Positions 1 through 7,834 are shown, counted from the stretch's first letter. The stretch: 18,510 nucleotides of DNA from an uncultured Verrucomicrobiota bacterium (GCA_937873255.1 CALMVM010000451.1:1-18510), one strand, 5' to 3'. The notes: a model not told the origin generated them from the sequence alone. Numbers and translations: made by a program.

Positions 1-2
1 GG

Positions 3-422
3 GTGGCGCTGCTGCGGGCGTTCGGCGCGCGGGTCGGACGCGGCGTGGTCGTGCGCGCCAACGTGAACATCTCGTTCCCCTGGCGGCTGACCGTCGGCGA
101 CCACGTCTGGATCGGCGAGGACGTGGGCATTCTGAGCCTGGCGGAGGTGGCCATCGAGAGCAACGTCTGCGTCAGCCAGCGGGTGTATCTGTGTACGGGC
201 AGCCACGATTATCGCCGGGACGACTTCAAGCTCGTGACCCGGCCGATCACGGTGCGCGCGGGGTGCTGGATCGCGGCGGCGGCGTTCGTCGCGCCGGGGG
301 TGGAAATCGGCGCGGGAGCGGTGGTGGCGGCCGGCAGCGTGGTCACCCGCGACGTGCCGCCCAATACCCTCGTGCGCGGCAACCCGGCGCAGGTTGTCAA
401 GGCACTTCGAGGCGCGGAGTGA
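3..422 (+). CDS. WcaF-like putative O-acetyltransferase, 5' end cut by the window
   Basis: This is a left-handed parallel beta-helix (hexapeptide) acyltransferase of the WcaF/colanic-acid type, which transfers acetyl groups onto sugars of exopolysaccharide precursors in the cytoplasm. The protein reads through family landmarks in order: [16 protein letters not shown], a [15 protein letters not shown] segment carrying the likely catalytic His, [20 protein letters not shown] with hexad repeats, and the end motif [19 protein letters not shown]. About 139 residues are visible. Related proteins are nearer 180, and the reading frame is open at the window edge, so the N-terminus lies outside and the GTG at base 3 is probably not the true start. 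It overlaps or abuts the glycosyltransferase that follows, as expected for one operon. The family call is firm; the sugar substrate is unknown. Confidence 0.85.
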   Translation: MALLRAFGARVGRGVVVRANVNISFPWRLTVGDHVWIGEDVGILSLAEVAIESNVCVSQRVYLCTGSHDYRRDDFKLVTRPITVRAGCWIAAAAFVAPGVEIGAGAVVAAGSVVTRDVPPNTLVRGNPAQVVKALRGAE

Positions 423-439
423 CGCGGGCGAAAAAGCCG

Positions 440-1555
440 ATGCGCTTTCTTTTTCTCAACCAGTACGGCCCGCCCGATCCCGTGCCCACCGCGCGCCTGC
501 TGGGCGAACTGGCCGACGGCCTGCGTGCGGACGGCCATACGGTGGAAATCCTTTCGCAGGATCAGAGCTACCAGGGACGGCCCACGCGGGGCGGACGGCT
601 CCGGCGCGAACTCCGGGCTTCCTGGGCGATCCTGCGCGCCGGCTGGAAGCGCAAGGACGGCAAACCCGACGTGGTGCTGGCGTTGTCCTCACCGCCCGGG
701 CTGCCGGTCGTCGGGGCGCTGCTGGCGTGGCGGCACCGGGCACGGTTGGCTCATTGGGCCATGGACCTCTACCCCGAACTCGCCCTCGCGCTGGGCGAAA
801 TCCGGGCCGGGAGCCCCGTGGCGCGCATCGTGGCGGCGGCGATGCGGTGGGCGTACCGCCGCGCGGCGCTCGTCGTCGCGCTGGATGAGGACATGCGCGA
901 TCACTTGCAGCCTTTCTGCCGCACGGAGGTCCGCGTGCTGGAACCCTGGCTCGCTCCGGCGGTCGAACGGCAGATCGAGGCCGCCGCGCTCGACGGATCA
1001 AAACCGTCCGCCCCGTGGACCTGGCTGTACTCGGGCAATCTCGGACGGGCGCACGAGTGGCGCGCGTTGCTCGACGCGCAGGCGCGGCTCGAAGCCCTCG
1101 GCCTGCCCATCCACCTCGTCTTCCAGGGGGACGGCGCGTCGCGTGCCCCGGCCATGGCGTACGCGGAACGACTGGGCCTGCGCCTCTGCGGCTGGAAGGA
1201 CTACGTGCCCGAGACGGAATTGCTGTCCACCCTGCTGGAAGCACAACTGCTCGTGGCCACCCAGCGGCCCGAAACGCGCGGGCTGCTCTGGCCCAGCAAG
1301 CTGGCGCTGCTCGAACGACTGCCGCGCCCCGTTCTTTTCGTCGGCCCGCCCCGTGGGACGATTGCCGAACGGCTGCGGCAGCGGGGGAATGCGGGCGTGT
1401 TCGCGCCGGACCAGGCTCGGGACATCGCGGACTGGATCGCGGCGTCGTACCTCCGATCATCCGAGGCGGCTCCCGTCCGGTACAAAAGCGAATGGCCGAC
1501 ACAAAAGGACGCGTGTGCCGCTTTGGCGGGATGGCTGGCGGAGTGCGCCGGTTGA
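440..1555 (+). CDS. WcaI-like family 4 glycosyltransferase for exopolysaccharide
   Basis: This is a GT-B fold glycosyltransferase of the colanic-acid WcaI type, which adds a sugar to a lipid-linked exopolysaccharide repeat unit at the inner membrane. With the ATG at 440 it has 371 residues. It opens with the typical MRFLFLNQYGPPDPVPTARL, followed by DLYPELALALGEI near residues 109-121, the domain-linker region SGNLGRAHEW near 197, and the nucleotide-sugar side motif WPSKLALLERLPRPVLFVGP near 283-302. An in-frame GTG at 419 overlaps the upstream stop as GTGA and has a GAGG six bases before it. It would add seven residues (VTRAKKP), so initiation there by translational coupling is possible. I preferred 440 because relatives begin at that Met. 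Acceptor and donor sugars cannot be told from sequence. Confidence 0.87.
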   Translation: MRFLFLNQYGPPDPVPTARLLGELADGLRADGHTVEILSQDQSYQGRPTRGGRLRRELRASWAILRAGWKRKDGKPDVVLALSSPPGLPVVGALLAWRHRARLAHWAMDLYPELALALGEIRAGSPVARIVAAAMRWAYRRAALVVALDEDMRDHLQPFCRTEVRVLEPWLAPAVERQIEAAALDGSKPSAPWTWLYSGNLGRAHEWRALLDAQARLEALGLPIHLVFQGDGASRAPAMAYAERLGLRLCGWKDYVPETELLSTLLEAQLLVATQRPETRGLLWPSKLALLERLPRPVLFVGPPRGTIAERLRQRGNAGVFAPDQARDIADWIAASYLRSSEAAPVRYKSEWPTQKDACAALAGWLAECAG

Positions 1556-1566
1556 CGCGCCGGCAA

Positions 1567-1599
1567 GTCGGCTCCCCGACCGGACGGCCGCCTACGGCC
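1567..1599. terminator. Two weak GC hairpins between convergent genes
   Basis: Two small inverted repeats follow the glycosyltransferase stop: GTCGG-CTCC-CCGAC at 1567-1580 and GGCCG-CCTA-CGGCC at 1586-1599. They sit in the 150-bp gap between this plus-strand gene and the minus-strand kinase, where a terminator would be expected. Neither has a T-run, and short GC hairpins are common in GC-rich DNA, so this is weak evidence. Confidence 0.25.
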
Positions 1600-1705
1600 A
1601 GCCCACGGACCTGCTCCAGCCATGACCCGCTCCCGTCGGGGCTCTCGTCGTCACCTGGTGTTCAAACCCAACGTTTATGGAACGGCCATTCCTGCGGGGA
1701 GGAAC

Positions 1706-4700
1706 TCATCGACCGGGCGACCGCGGCGCGGCGCGGCGCACCACGAGGCTGGGATGGTAGTCGGTGTTGGCCATCCACTCGCCGTCGTCGCTGAAGGCGA
1801 TGCCGGCACAGGTGCTATTGAGCGGAAAATCCATGAGCGGCAGCGCCGGCGCCCAATCCCAGAGGGTGAGTCGATGATCATCGATGGCCACGGCGAGACG
1901 GCGGGCCGACGGGGCAAAAGCCAGCGCGGTCACGACCGGCACAAACTCGGTCCGCCGGAGCAGGCGCGGCGGGGCGGGCAGTCCCCCGATGTCGTAAACC
2001 GCAAAGCCGCCGTCCGGCAGAGCGCCCGCGAGCCACGAATGTTTGGCGTCGAAGGCCAGCGGCGCGGGATAATAACCATTCGCGCGGAAAGGCATGGCAA
2101 TGGCCACGGACGCCCCCGCAACGGGAAGGTAGTGCAGCGTGGAATCCTTGCCAATCGCCACGACGGCGGGTTGCGCGAGACTCCCGTTCCCCACCACGAA
2201 GACACTGAACGGACCACCGGGGAGATTCCACTCGCGCACGACCGCACGGGTCTTCCAGTCGAGCAGGCGCACCCCCGTGGGCACGCCGACGGCCAGGCGG
2301 CTGCCGTCGGCGAACGCGCAGGCCGACCATGCCTCGCCCGTTTGCGGCAGGGCGGTTTGCTCGAAGCGATCCCCGTTTTGTCGAACCGCGACCAGGCCGT
2401 CCCCGTTCCGGGTAAGAACCGAGCCGTCGGGACCAGCGGCTGGCAGGACGCTCCACTCCGCGGCCGGCTGCCGCGCGAACTCCGCCGCCGGCACCGGGGT
2501 GGCGCCCGTATTGGATTTGCCGATCCCCACGTATTCGAGCCGATCACGCTGCCACGACTGGAATGCGACGTGGCGTGAATCCGGCGTGAAGACGATGCCA
2601 CGGCCTTCGGGATATTCGCCGCCGAAAAACCCTTCGGTGGCCGACGCCGACACGGCGGGGGGCAGTTCGGGACGGATCTCCAGGCCGCCCGATGCCAGCA
2701 GGGCGAGCACGCGTCCGCCGTTGAGCGAAAAGAGGGCGTGCGCGCCCGGGGCCGGCAGAGCTTTCACCAGGCCGCCTTCCGCGAGCAGGAGGGCATCCCC
2801 GACCGCCAGCCAGTGTCCGTCCGGCAGGAAATTCAGGCGGCGGACCTGGGAGGATTTCGGGGCAGCGTCCGCCGCCTCCTCCGTTCCGCTGGACCGGGCG
2901 GCCGTCAAGGTTCCGACCAGCCTGCTTGCCGGACGGGTGGCAGGACCGGCGTAGATATTCCGGCCACGGCCGACGACGAGCCGGTCGCGCACGTCGTCGA
3001 GGTCGAAGTCGTCCACGCCGACACCGGCCTCGTCCTCGTTGGTCGAGAGGGTCTGAAGTCCCGGCAAGGAGAAAATTTCCAGGTCGTTGTAGCTGTTTTC
3101 CGCGACCGCCATCCGTCCGGCCGGGCCGACGGCAAGGGAATGGCCGTGGATCTTCCAACGGGTGAACGGGCGCTCGTTGAGCACCCTTCCCGTGGAGGGG
3201 TCGAAGCGCGCCAGCCTGCCCGGCGAGGGCGTGGGGCCGTTGCCGCAGACGAGCAGGAGCGCCCCGCCGGTGGCCGCCGGTTCCCAGGCGATGTCACTCG
3301 CGCTGGAAAGAGGCGTGCTCCAGGATTCGCTCCCGTCGACGCGCGCGGCGTGCAGCACGTTGCCCTCGGGCAGCGACTCGATGGCGGCGACGCGCGATCC
3401 GTCCCCGGACACTTTGAGATGGGTCAGGTTGCCCCGGAAGGTCCGCTGCCCGATGACCCGGTTGCCGTGCAGGTCCACGATCCGCAACTGATTCCCCGCC
3501 GCGACAGCGGCCGTCGCGCCGTCCGGGCTGGCGGCGAGCACGCCGGGGTTGTCGAGGCCGGAGTCGGCGCTGGCCTCGGGCGGCGGCACGGCAGCCATGA
3601 GGTGACCCCACTCCCAGCCGCGCAGCCTTTCCGGCGTGGCGCGCAGCCTTTCCGCGGCGAGATGAGGTTCTCCGCGTTGCAGGTGGATGGCGGCGAGGTC
3701 GATGGCGGTCTGGTAGTTCTGGTGTTCGGAATATTCGCGCGCGTCCTCGGCCCGATGCTCGGCGATGAGCGCGCGGTTTTTTTCCCGTAACGCGCCGGCC
3801 TCGGCCTTGCGCGCCTGGATGGCGAGCACCGTGCCGATGCCCGCGGTGGCGATGATCCCGCCCAGGACCGCCACGGCCAACGCCACCGGCCAGCGGTGCC
3901 GCCGCAGGTAGCGCCGGGTCAGTTCGCCGAAGGTGGGAGGACGCGCGGACACGGGACGGTCGTCGAGCCAGCGCCGCACGTCCTCGGCGAACGCGTCGGC
4001 GGACGCATACCGTGCGTCGGGATCGGGGGCCATCGCCTTGCGCAGGATCTGGTCGAGGTCGCCCCGCGCGCCCTTGGTCTTGCCGGCGAGCCGGCCGGCC
4101 ACCCCGGGCTGCTCGCTGAGCGGGGCGGGCGGATGCTCACGCAGGAACCGCGACCATTCTCCGGCCGGCAGGCGTTGCAAGGCCCCGGTGTCGAACGGCG
4201 GGCCGCCTGCGAGGGTCTCGTAAAGCACGGCCCCGAGCGAATAGATGTCGCTGCGCGTGTCCGCGCCGTCGCTGCCGGCGGCCTGCTCGGGACTCATGTA
4301 GGCGGGCGTCCCGACGACGTGGCCGAGCTGGGTGACGTGCGTGTGCCCGGCCCCGCCTGGCTCCAGCGCCTTGGCGATGCCGAAGTCGATGATCTTGGGC
4401 ACGGGGCCGTTCGGAGTCTCCTCCACGAGCAGGTTGGAGGGTTTCAGGTCGCGGTGGAGGATTCCCTTCTGGTGGGCGTGCTGCACCGCGTCGGAGATCG
4501 ACAGGAACAATCGCAGCCGATCCGGCAGGGATAGCGCCGCGACCTCGCAGTAATCCGTCACCGGCAGCCCGTCGACCTGCGCCATCGCGAACCAGGGCAG
4601 CCCTTCGGCCGTGAACCCGTTGTCGAGCGGTTCGACGATTTGGGGGTGCGAGAGCGACTGGATCGTCCGCTGTTCGGCGCGGAAACGGGCCAGGATGTCG

Positions 4701-4984
4701 CGCGAATCCATGCCGCGCTTGATGACCTTGAACGCGATCGGTCCTGCCTGGCCGGGGCGCACCGCGCTGTACACCTCGGCGAAACCGCCCTCGCCGAGCA
4801 GTTCGGCGATCTCGTAAGGTCCGACCGCCGTGCCGGCGGGCAAATGCCGGAAATGCGCCCCGGTCGGTGGGCGCAACGGATCGACGCCGCCCTGCGTCAA
4901 CAGACACCCCGTGCAGAACGGCGCGCCGGCCAGCGGAGGATGCCGTTGGCAGCAGGAACACAGCGTCTGGCTGGCGTCGGCCAT
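1706..4984 (-). CDS. Transmembrane Ser/Thr protein kinase with WD40-like C-terminal sensor domain
   Basis: This is a Hanks-type Ser/Thr kinase of about 1,092 residues from the ATG at 4984. An in-frame GTG at 5002 would add six residues, and neither start has a clear ribosome site. A small Cys-rich, zinc-ribbon-like patch (CSCC at 9-12, CTGC at 24-27) comes first. The kinase domain spans about 57-340, with glycine loop GEGGFAEV, a Lys in AFKVIK near 86, HRDLKPSN at 177-184, DFG at 200-202 and the YMSPEQ activation-segment end. All catalytic residues are present. One hydrophobic span near 366-389 is followed by an Ala/Glu/Arg-rich coiled-coil-like stretch, the motif RGWEWGHL, and a long WD40/beta-propeller-like region to the end. 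The topology implies a cytoplasmic kinase and an outward-facing propeller sensor. It is the last gene of the minus-strand module headed by the ECF sigma factor. Its substrate is not visible, and phosphorylation of the sigma factor is only inferred. Confidence 0.9.
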   Translation of the reverse strand: MADASQTLCSCCQRHPPLAGAPFCTGCLLTQGGVDPLRPPTGAHFRHLPAGTAVGPYEIAELLGEGGFAEVYSAVRPGQAGPIAFKVIKRGMDSRDILARFRAEQRTIQSLSHPQIVEPLDNGFTAEGLPWFAMAQVDGLPVTDYCEVAALSLPDRLRLFLSISDAVQHAHQKGILHRDLKPSNLLVEETPNGPVPKIIDFGIAKALEPGGAGHTHVTQLGHVVGTPAYMSPEQAAGSDGADTRSDIYSLGAVLYETLAGGPPFDTGALQRLPAGEWSRFLREHPPAPLSEQPGVAGRLAGKTKGARGDLDQILRKAMAPDPDARYASADAFAEDVRRWLDDRPVSARPPTFGELTRRYLRRHRWPVALAVAVLGGIIATAGIGTVLAIQARKAEAGALREKNRALIAEHRAEDAREYSEHQNYQTAIDLAAIHLQRGEPHLAAERLRATPERLRGWEWGHLMAAVPPPEASADSGLDNPGVLAASPDGATAAVAAGNQLRIVDLHGNRVIGQRTFRGNLTHLKVSGDGSRVAAIESLPEGNVLHAARVDGSESWSTPLSSASDIAWEPAATGGALLLVCGNGPTPSPGRLARFDPSTGRVLNERPFTRWKIHGHSLAVGPAGRMAVAENSYNDLEIFSLPGLQTLSTNEDEAGVGVDDFDLDDVRDRLVVGRGRNIYAGPATRPASRLVGTLTAARSSGTEEAADAAPKSSQVRRLNFLPDGHWLAVGDALLLAEGGLVKALPAPGAHALFSLNGGRVLALLASGGLEIRPELPPAVSASATEGFFGGEYPEGRGIVFTPDSRHVAFQSWQRDRLEYVGIGKSNTGATPVPAAEFARQPAAEWSVLPAAGPDGSVLTRNGDGLVAVRQNGDRFEQTALPQTGEAWSACAFADGSRLAVGVPTGVRLLDWKTRAVVREWNLPGGPFSVFVVGNGSLAQPAVVAIGKDSTLHYLPVAGASVAIAMPFRANGYYPAPLAFDAKHSWLAGALPDGGFAVYDIGGLPAPPRLLRRTEFVPVVTALAFAPSARRLAVAIDDHRLTLWDWAPALPLMDFPLNSTCAGIAFSDDGEWMANTDYHPSLVVRRAAPRSPGR

Positions 4985-5017
4985 GAGGCTTGAATAAAAC
5001 ACCGTTTGGCAGACCGG

Positions 5018-5045
5018 GAAACGGGTTCGACGGCGGCGGCGTTCC
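5018..5045 (-). promoter_or_regulatory. Candidate ECF-type promoter before the kinase
   Basis: On the minus strand a GGAAC (5041-5045) is followed after 18 bases by GTTTC (5018-5022), about 33 bases before the kinase ATG. GGAAC is the classic -35 core of many ECF sigma factors. The same pair with a 16-base spacer precedes the protease gene of this module. The 18-base spacer is at the long end and the -10 match is poor. Confidence 0.25.
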
Positions 5046-5167
5046 GTGCGAACGGGCCGTGCGTCCCCGCCGCCTCGCGTTGGCGTTGGGAGACGGGGTA
5101 CGCGATACCCGGCGCTGCCACCGGCTCGCGCCCGAAACTCGCGTTGCTTCGCTTGCCCGCCGGCCGC

Positions 5168-5641
5168 TCAGGGAGTTGCGGGCATCCTGTCGGGCTGGCG
5201 GCGAAACGTCAGCGCGGTCTGGCCGTCGGAATTGACCAGGCGTAGTCCGGGACCGTCGGGGAGGGTTTGCCAGCGCGCGGCGCGAGGCAACGCGGACAGG
5301 TAGGCCAGTTCCAGCTTCATGAGCGCGTCCGGCCCGCCGAGCCGGGTGGCGTGCAGGGGTGAGAGCCAGCGCAGGCCGCCGTCCGCGTCGGCGGCGTAGC
5401 TGCCCCGGTAGTCGTTGACGCCCGATTCGCCCGTGACCACGCCGTCCGGGCCGAAGCACAACGTGACGCGCGCCTCTCCCAGGGGGCGCTCGACGCCGCC
5501 GTCCACGAAGCGGGTCAGCGTCCAGCGGCCGGCCGCCGAACCGGCGTCCCCGTCTCCCGTGGGTGACCGCTGGCCCGGCGCGTCGTTCGGGCGCAGCGAC
5601 ATCACGATCAACAAGGAAACGAGGAGCCGGAGATTTTTCAC
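5168..5641 (-). CDS. Secreted META-domain (HslJ-like) protein
   Basis: This is a small exported protein of the META/HslJ family (DUF306), whose members are envelope or heat-shock-inducible proteins of uncertain biochemical role. From the GTG at 5641 it has 157 residues. A signal peptide (KNLRLLVSLLIVMSL) is followed by a low-complexity linker and a single META domain at about 38-148. The hallmarks are WTLTRFVDGG, GVNDYRGSY (74-82; relatives often have Cys where Val75 is), LSPLHATRLGGPDALMKLE and LVNSDGQTALTF. A TTG at 5659 overlaps the protease stop as TTGA and would give a six-residue extension (MSDPLP); GTG gives the more normal signal peptide. It lies directly behind the PEP-CTERM protease with near-zero spacing, so the two are almost certainly cotranscribed. 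The domain call is good; the function is unknown. Confidence 0.75.
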   Translation of the reverse strand: MKNLRLLVSLLIVMSLRPNDAPGQRSPTGDGDAGSAAGRWTLTRFVDGGVERPLGEARVTLCFGPDGVVTGESGVNDYRGSYAADADGGLRWLSPLHATRLGGPDALMKLELAYLSALPRAARWQTLPDGPGLRLVNSDGQTALTFRRQPDRMPATP

Positions 5642-5655
5642 GGGGAGAGGATCGC

Positions 5656-6786
5656 TCAACGCGCGGCGGCAGTCGCCCGGCGGCGGGCGAAGACGACCAA
5701 CGCGGTCAGGCTGAGCGCCAGCAGCGCGTAGGTGGAAGGCTCCGGCACGGCGATGCCCTGGCCCAGGAGGTAATTGAAGTTGTCCGACTGCGCGACGCTG
5801 GCCCAGATCGAGCGGTCGCCGTAGTCGGAAGCGCCACCGGAGTTGGCGCCCTGGTAGCCGCCGTTGAGCACGCCGACGATCAAGTAGTTGCCGTTCTGGT
5901 CCTGTACGAGCAGCGGCCCGCCACTGTCGCCGCCTGCCGTGGTGGCTTCCAGGGTCAGGGGGATGGCCGAGCCGAGTGTGCTCCTGGTGGAGTCACGCGG
6001 GGAATCGAAGTCCGTCTGGAGCGAGAAGCCGGTGTTCGCCGGGTTGCTTGAGGTCGAGTAGAAGTCGATGGTGTTGTTTCCCGCGCGGCGCACACCGTCC
6101 TGCGAGTGGCTGACGGTGGAGAAATTATTGCCCGTGCCGTAGGTGCCGTAGCCCACCATCGTGCCGGTCTTGCCCAGCGGACTGGCCGTCGAGAAGCCCA
6201 GCCGCGCGGTGGGCAGAGTGCCGTTGACGAGCATGCCGAGGTTGAAGGTGATGACGGCCATGTCGTACTGCGAGGAAGCCGGGGTGAGGCCGTTGCCGCC
6301 GGCGATCCACATCGGCATGATCGACACCGAGGACGCCGGGGCGGAGACGTGCGCGGTCGCTGTCGAGCCGTCGCTGGAACTGGCCGCGCCGAAATACAGG
6401 TCGTAGGAGTTGGCGTCGGGCTTGCCGTCGGGCGTTTTCGCGTTGGCAGTGTTGTAGCTGTCCACGTTGTGGGCGGCGGTGAGGAACTTGTAGACGCCCG
6501 GCGTAGTGGTCTGCACGAGCATGCCGGTACCCGTGAAGGTGCCGACGGTGCCGACGGTATTGTTGAACGACACGTAGGCGATGGGCGAGAAGGCCGCGCT
6601 GGCCCCGAGGGCCACGTAGGGGTTGTCGGTGCCGGTGGAGTTGACGTTGGGCACGTCGTCGCGCATGGAGATGGCGCGCGCGGACGGCGCGAGGCCGGCG
6701 CAGGCGGCGGCCAGCGCGAAGGCGGAGGCCAGACCCCGGAGCGAGGTCAGGGAAGATGGCGGGATGGAGGAGCGGAATTTGATCAT
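5656..6786 (-). CDS. PEP-CTERM sorted trypsin-like serine protease
   Basis: This is a secreted chymotrypsin-fold (S1-like) protease of 376 residues. It starts with a signal peptide (hydrophobic LASAFALAAACAGLAPSARA, cleavage near 38). The catalytic triad is complete: His106 in FLTAAHN, Asp175 in SSQYDMAVI and Ser288 in TAGGDSGGP. The C-terminus is a textbook PEP-CTERM tag: VPEPS at 347-351, a hydrophobic helix (TYALLALSLTALVVFA) and an RRR cluster. Such tags are processed by exosortase and are usually found in bacteria that make extracellular polysaccharide. The gene has its own 166-bp upstream gap containing the sigma gene's terminator and a candidate ECF promoter, and it is followed immediately by the META gene. 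A substrate cannot be predicted; it could be a surface maintenance or matrix-processing protease. Confidence 0.9.
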   Translation of the reverse strand: MIKFRSSIPPSSLTSLRGLASAFALAAACAGLAPSARAISMRDDVPNVNSTGTDNPYVALGASAAFSPIAYVSFNNTVGTVGTFTGTGMLVQTTTPGVYKFLTAAHNVDSYNTANAKTPDGKPDANSYDLYFGAASSSDGSTATAHVSAPASSVSIMPMWIAGGNGLTPASSQYDMAVITFNLGMLVNGTLPTARLGFSTASPLGKTGTMVGYGTYGTGNNFSTVSHSQDGVRRAGNNTIDFYSTSSNPANTGFSLQTDFDSPRDSTRSTLGSAIPLTLEATTAGGDSGGPLLVQDQNGNYLIVGVLNGGYQGANSGGASDYGDRSIWASVAQSDNFNYLLGQGIAVPEPSTYALLALSLTALVVFARRRATAAAR

Positions 6787-6831
6787 GAGGGCAAGGTCTG
6801 TCGGGATGGGTGACTGGTTTTTCGGTGAGGC

Positions 6832-6857
6832 GAAACAAACACCTCCCTACTTGTTCC
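6832..6857 (-). promoter_or_regulatory. Candidate ECF-type promoter before the protease
   Basis: On the minus strand GGAAC (6853-6857) is followed after 16 bases by GTTTC (6832-6836), about 45 bases before the protease ATG and downstream of the sigma gene's terminator. The GGAAC core and 16-base spacing suit an ECF promoter. It matches the element before the kinase and may be recognised by the adjacent sigma factor. The -10 part is not diagnostic. Confidence 0.3.
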
Positions 6858-6902
6858 AGGTCCGTTTCCGCGCCCGAATTACACGCGGGGAGCGAACTTC
6901 TC

Positions 6903-6931
6903 GAAAAAACCCGCTTTTTTCGTCGGCGGGT
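6903..6931 (-). terminator. Rho-independent terminator after the sigma factor gene
   Basis: Read on the minus strand, ACCCGC (6926-6931) pairs with GCGGGT (6909-6914) across an 11-base loop. The second arm runs straight into a T-run (A's at 6904-6909 on the plus strand). It begins about 20 bases after the sigma stop codon. Stem and T-run both fit intrinsic termination, so the sigma gene is probably a separate transcript from the protease and META genes. Confidence 0.6.
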
Positions 6932-6952
6932 GGGCAAATCGGCCGGTTTTCG

Positions 6953-7657
6953 CTATCCCTTGCGTCCCATGATGCGGAACAGGTAGGACAATTCGTCCTG
7001 ATATTCTTCTTCCCGTTCCAGGGTGGAGGCGATGGCCTGCCACAGGGCTTCCTTGTAACGCCCGCGCAGACGGTGCAGCCGTACGCGGAAGTTGGCGACG
7101 GTCATGCCCGACGCGGCGGCCGCCTCGATCTGCGGAACGCTGCCGCTTTCCAGAAGCCACGGCAGGAGCGCCGCGAATTCCTCTTCCTGTCCCGCCTGCC
7201 GGTACTGCCCGCGCAACGTGCCGAGTACCCCGCGCAGCAACGCGGACACCCAGGCACGGTCGAACGCCTCGGCGGGCGTCGCGCTCTCCGAGGCGAGGGT
7301 GTCCAGTTCGGCGACGACCTGCTCGTGGTCCATCGGTAGGGGAAGCTCGCCCGCGCCACGCTTCTGGCGGGATTCGTGGCGGCGGACGTTGGCCATGAAG
7401 TGGCGCAGGGCTGCCATCAGCCAGTTGCGCAGCCGGCCCTCGCGCGGGTTGGCGCGCTCCAGCAATTGCCGGCGCACGACCATTTCCAGAAAATCCTGCG
7501 TGAGGTCCTGCGCCTCGGCGTGAGGGCGGCCCGAACGCAGGATGTAGGCGTAGATCGGCGGCCAGTAGGCGCCGCACAGGTCGTCCAGCGCCGCGCCGGT
7601 CTCGGCCGGGTCGGTCAGGGACGCAATGAGCGTCCAGCGGGTGGCGGGAAAATCCAT
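6953..7657 (-). CDS. ECF RNA polymerase sigma factor
   Basis: This is a 234-residue extracytoplasmic-function sigma factor of the type common in Verrucomicrobiota and Planctomycetota, starting MDFPATRWTLIASL. Region 2 covers about 24-95, with YWPPIYAYILRSG, then EAQDLTQDFLEMVV in the core-binding helix and RLRNWLMAALRHFMANVRR in the -10 binding part. Region 4 is at about 172-205, with the helix-turn-helix VPQIEAAAASGMTVANFRVR and RLRGRYKEAL. Regions 1 and 3 are absent, as expected for ECF factors. No anti-sigma gene adjoins it. Instead a membrane Ser/Thr kinase closes the module, an arrangement known for several ECF groups in which kinase signalling replaces an anti-sigma. It is followed by an intrinsic terminator. 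The 24-bp tandem repeat lies 130-177 bases upstream of its ATG. Confidence 0.9.
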   Translation of the reverse strand: MDFPATRWTLIASLTDPAETGAALDDLCGAYWPPIYAYILRSGRPHAEAQDLTQDFLEMVVRRQLLERANPREGRLRNWLMAALRHFMANVRRHESRQKRGAGELPLPMDHEQVVAELDTLASESATPAEAFDRAWVSALLRGVLGTLRGQYRQAGQEEEFAALLPWLLESGSVPQIEAAAASGMTVANFRVRLHRLRGRYKEALWQAIASTLEREEEYQDELSYLFRIMGRKG

Positions 7658-7786
7658 GCCGGGGGGCGGGTCAAGACACGAGGAGCAGTCTGGCAGCGCC
7701 CGCGCCCCGAAAAGACCATGCTCGCGCTGGCCGCTCTCATGCCCGGGGGAAGGGCCGACCGGAGACCGTCCCGTCCGCGCGAGTTT

Positions 7787-7834
7787 GCGGACGTGCGTCC
7801 CGGCAGGATAGCGGACGTGCGTCCCGGCAGGACA
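7787..7834. repeat. Tandem duplication of a 24-bp unit with an internal dyad
   Basis: Two adjacent 24-bp units, 7787-7810 and 7811-7834, differ at one position (T versus C at the 23rd base). Each contains the near-palindrome GGACG-TG-CGTCC. The pair lies 130-177 bases upstream of the sigma ATG. It could be a paired operator, a dispersed genomic repeat or a remnant of a mobile repeat; the sequence alone does not decide. Confidence 0.7.

Noticed and set aside
2738..3790. A 350-residue plus-strand frame inside the kinase gene
   Set aside because: The minus-strand kinase is certain from its catalytic motifs, and this frame has no recognisable features.
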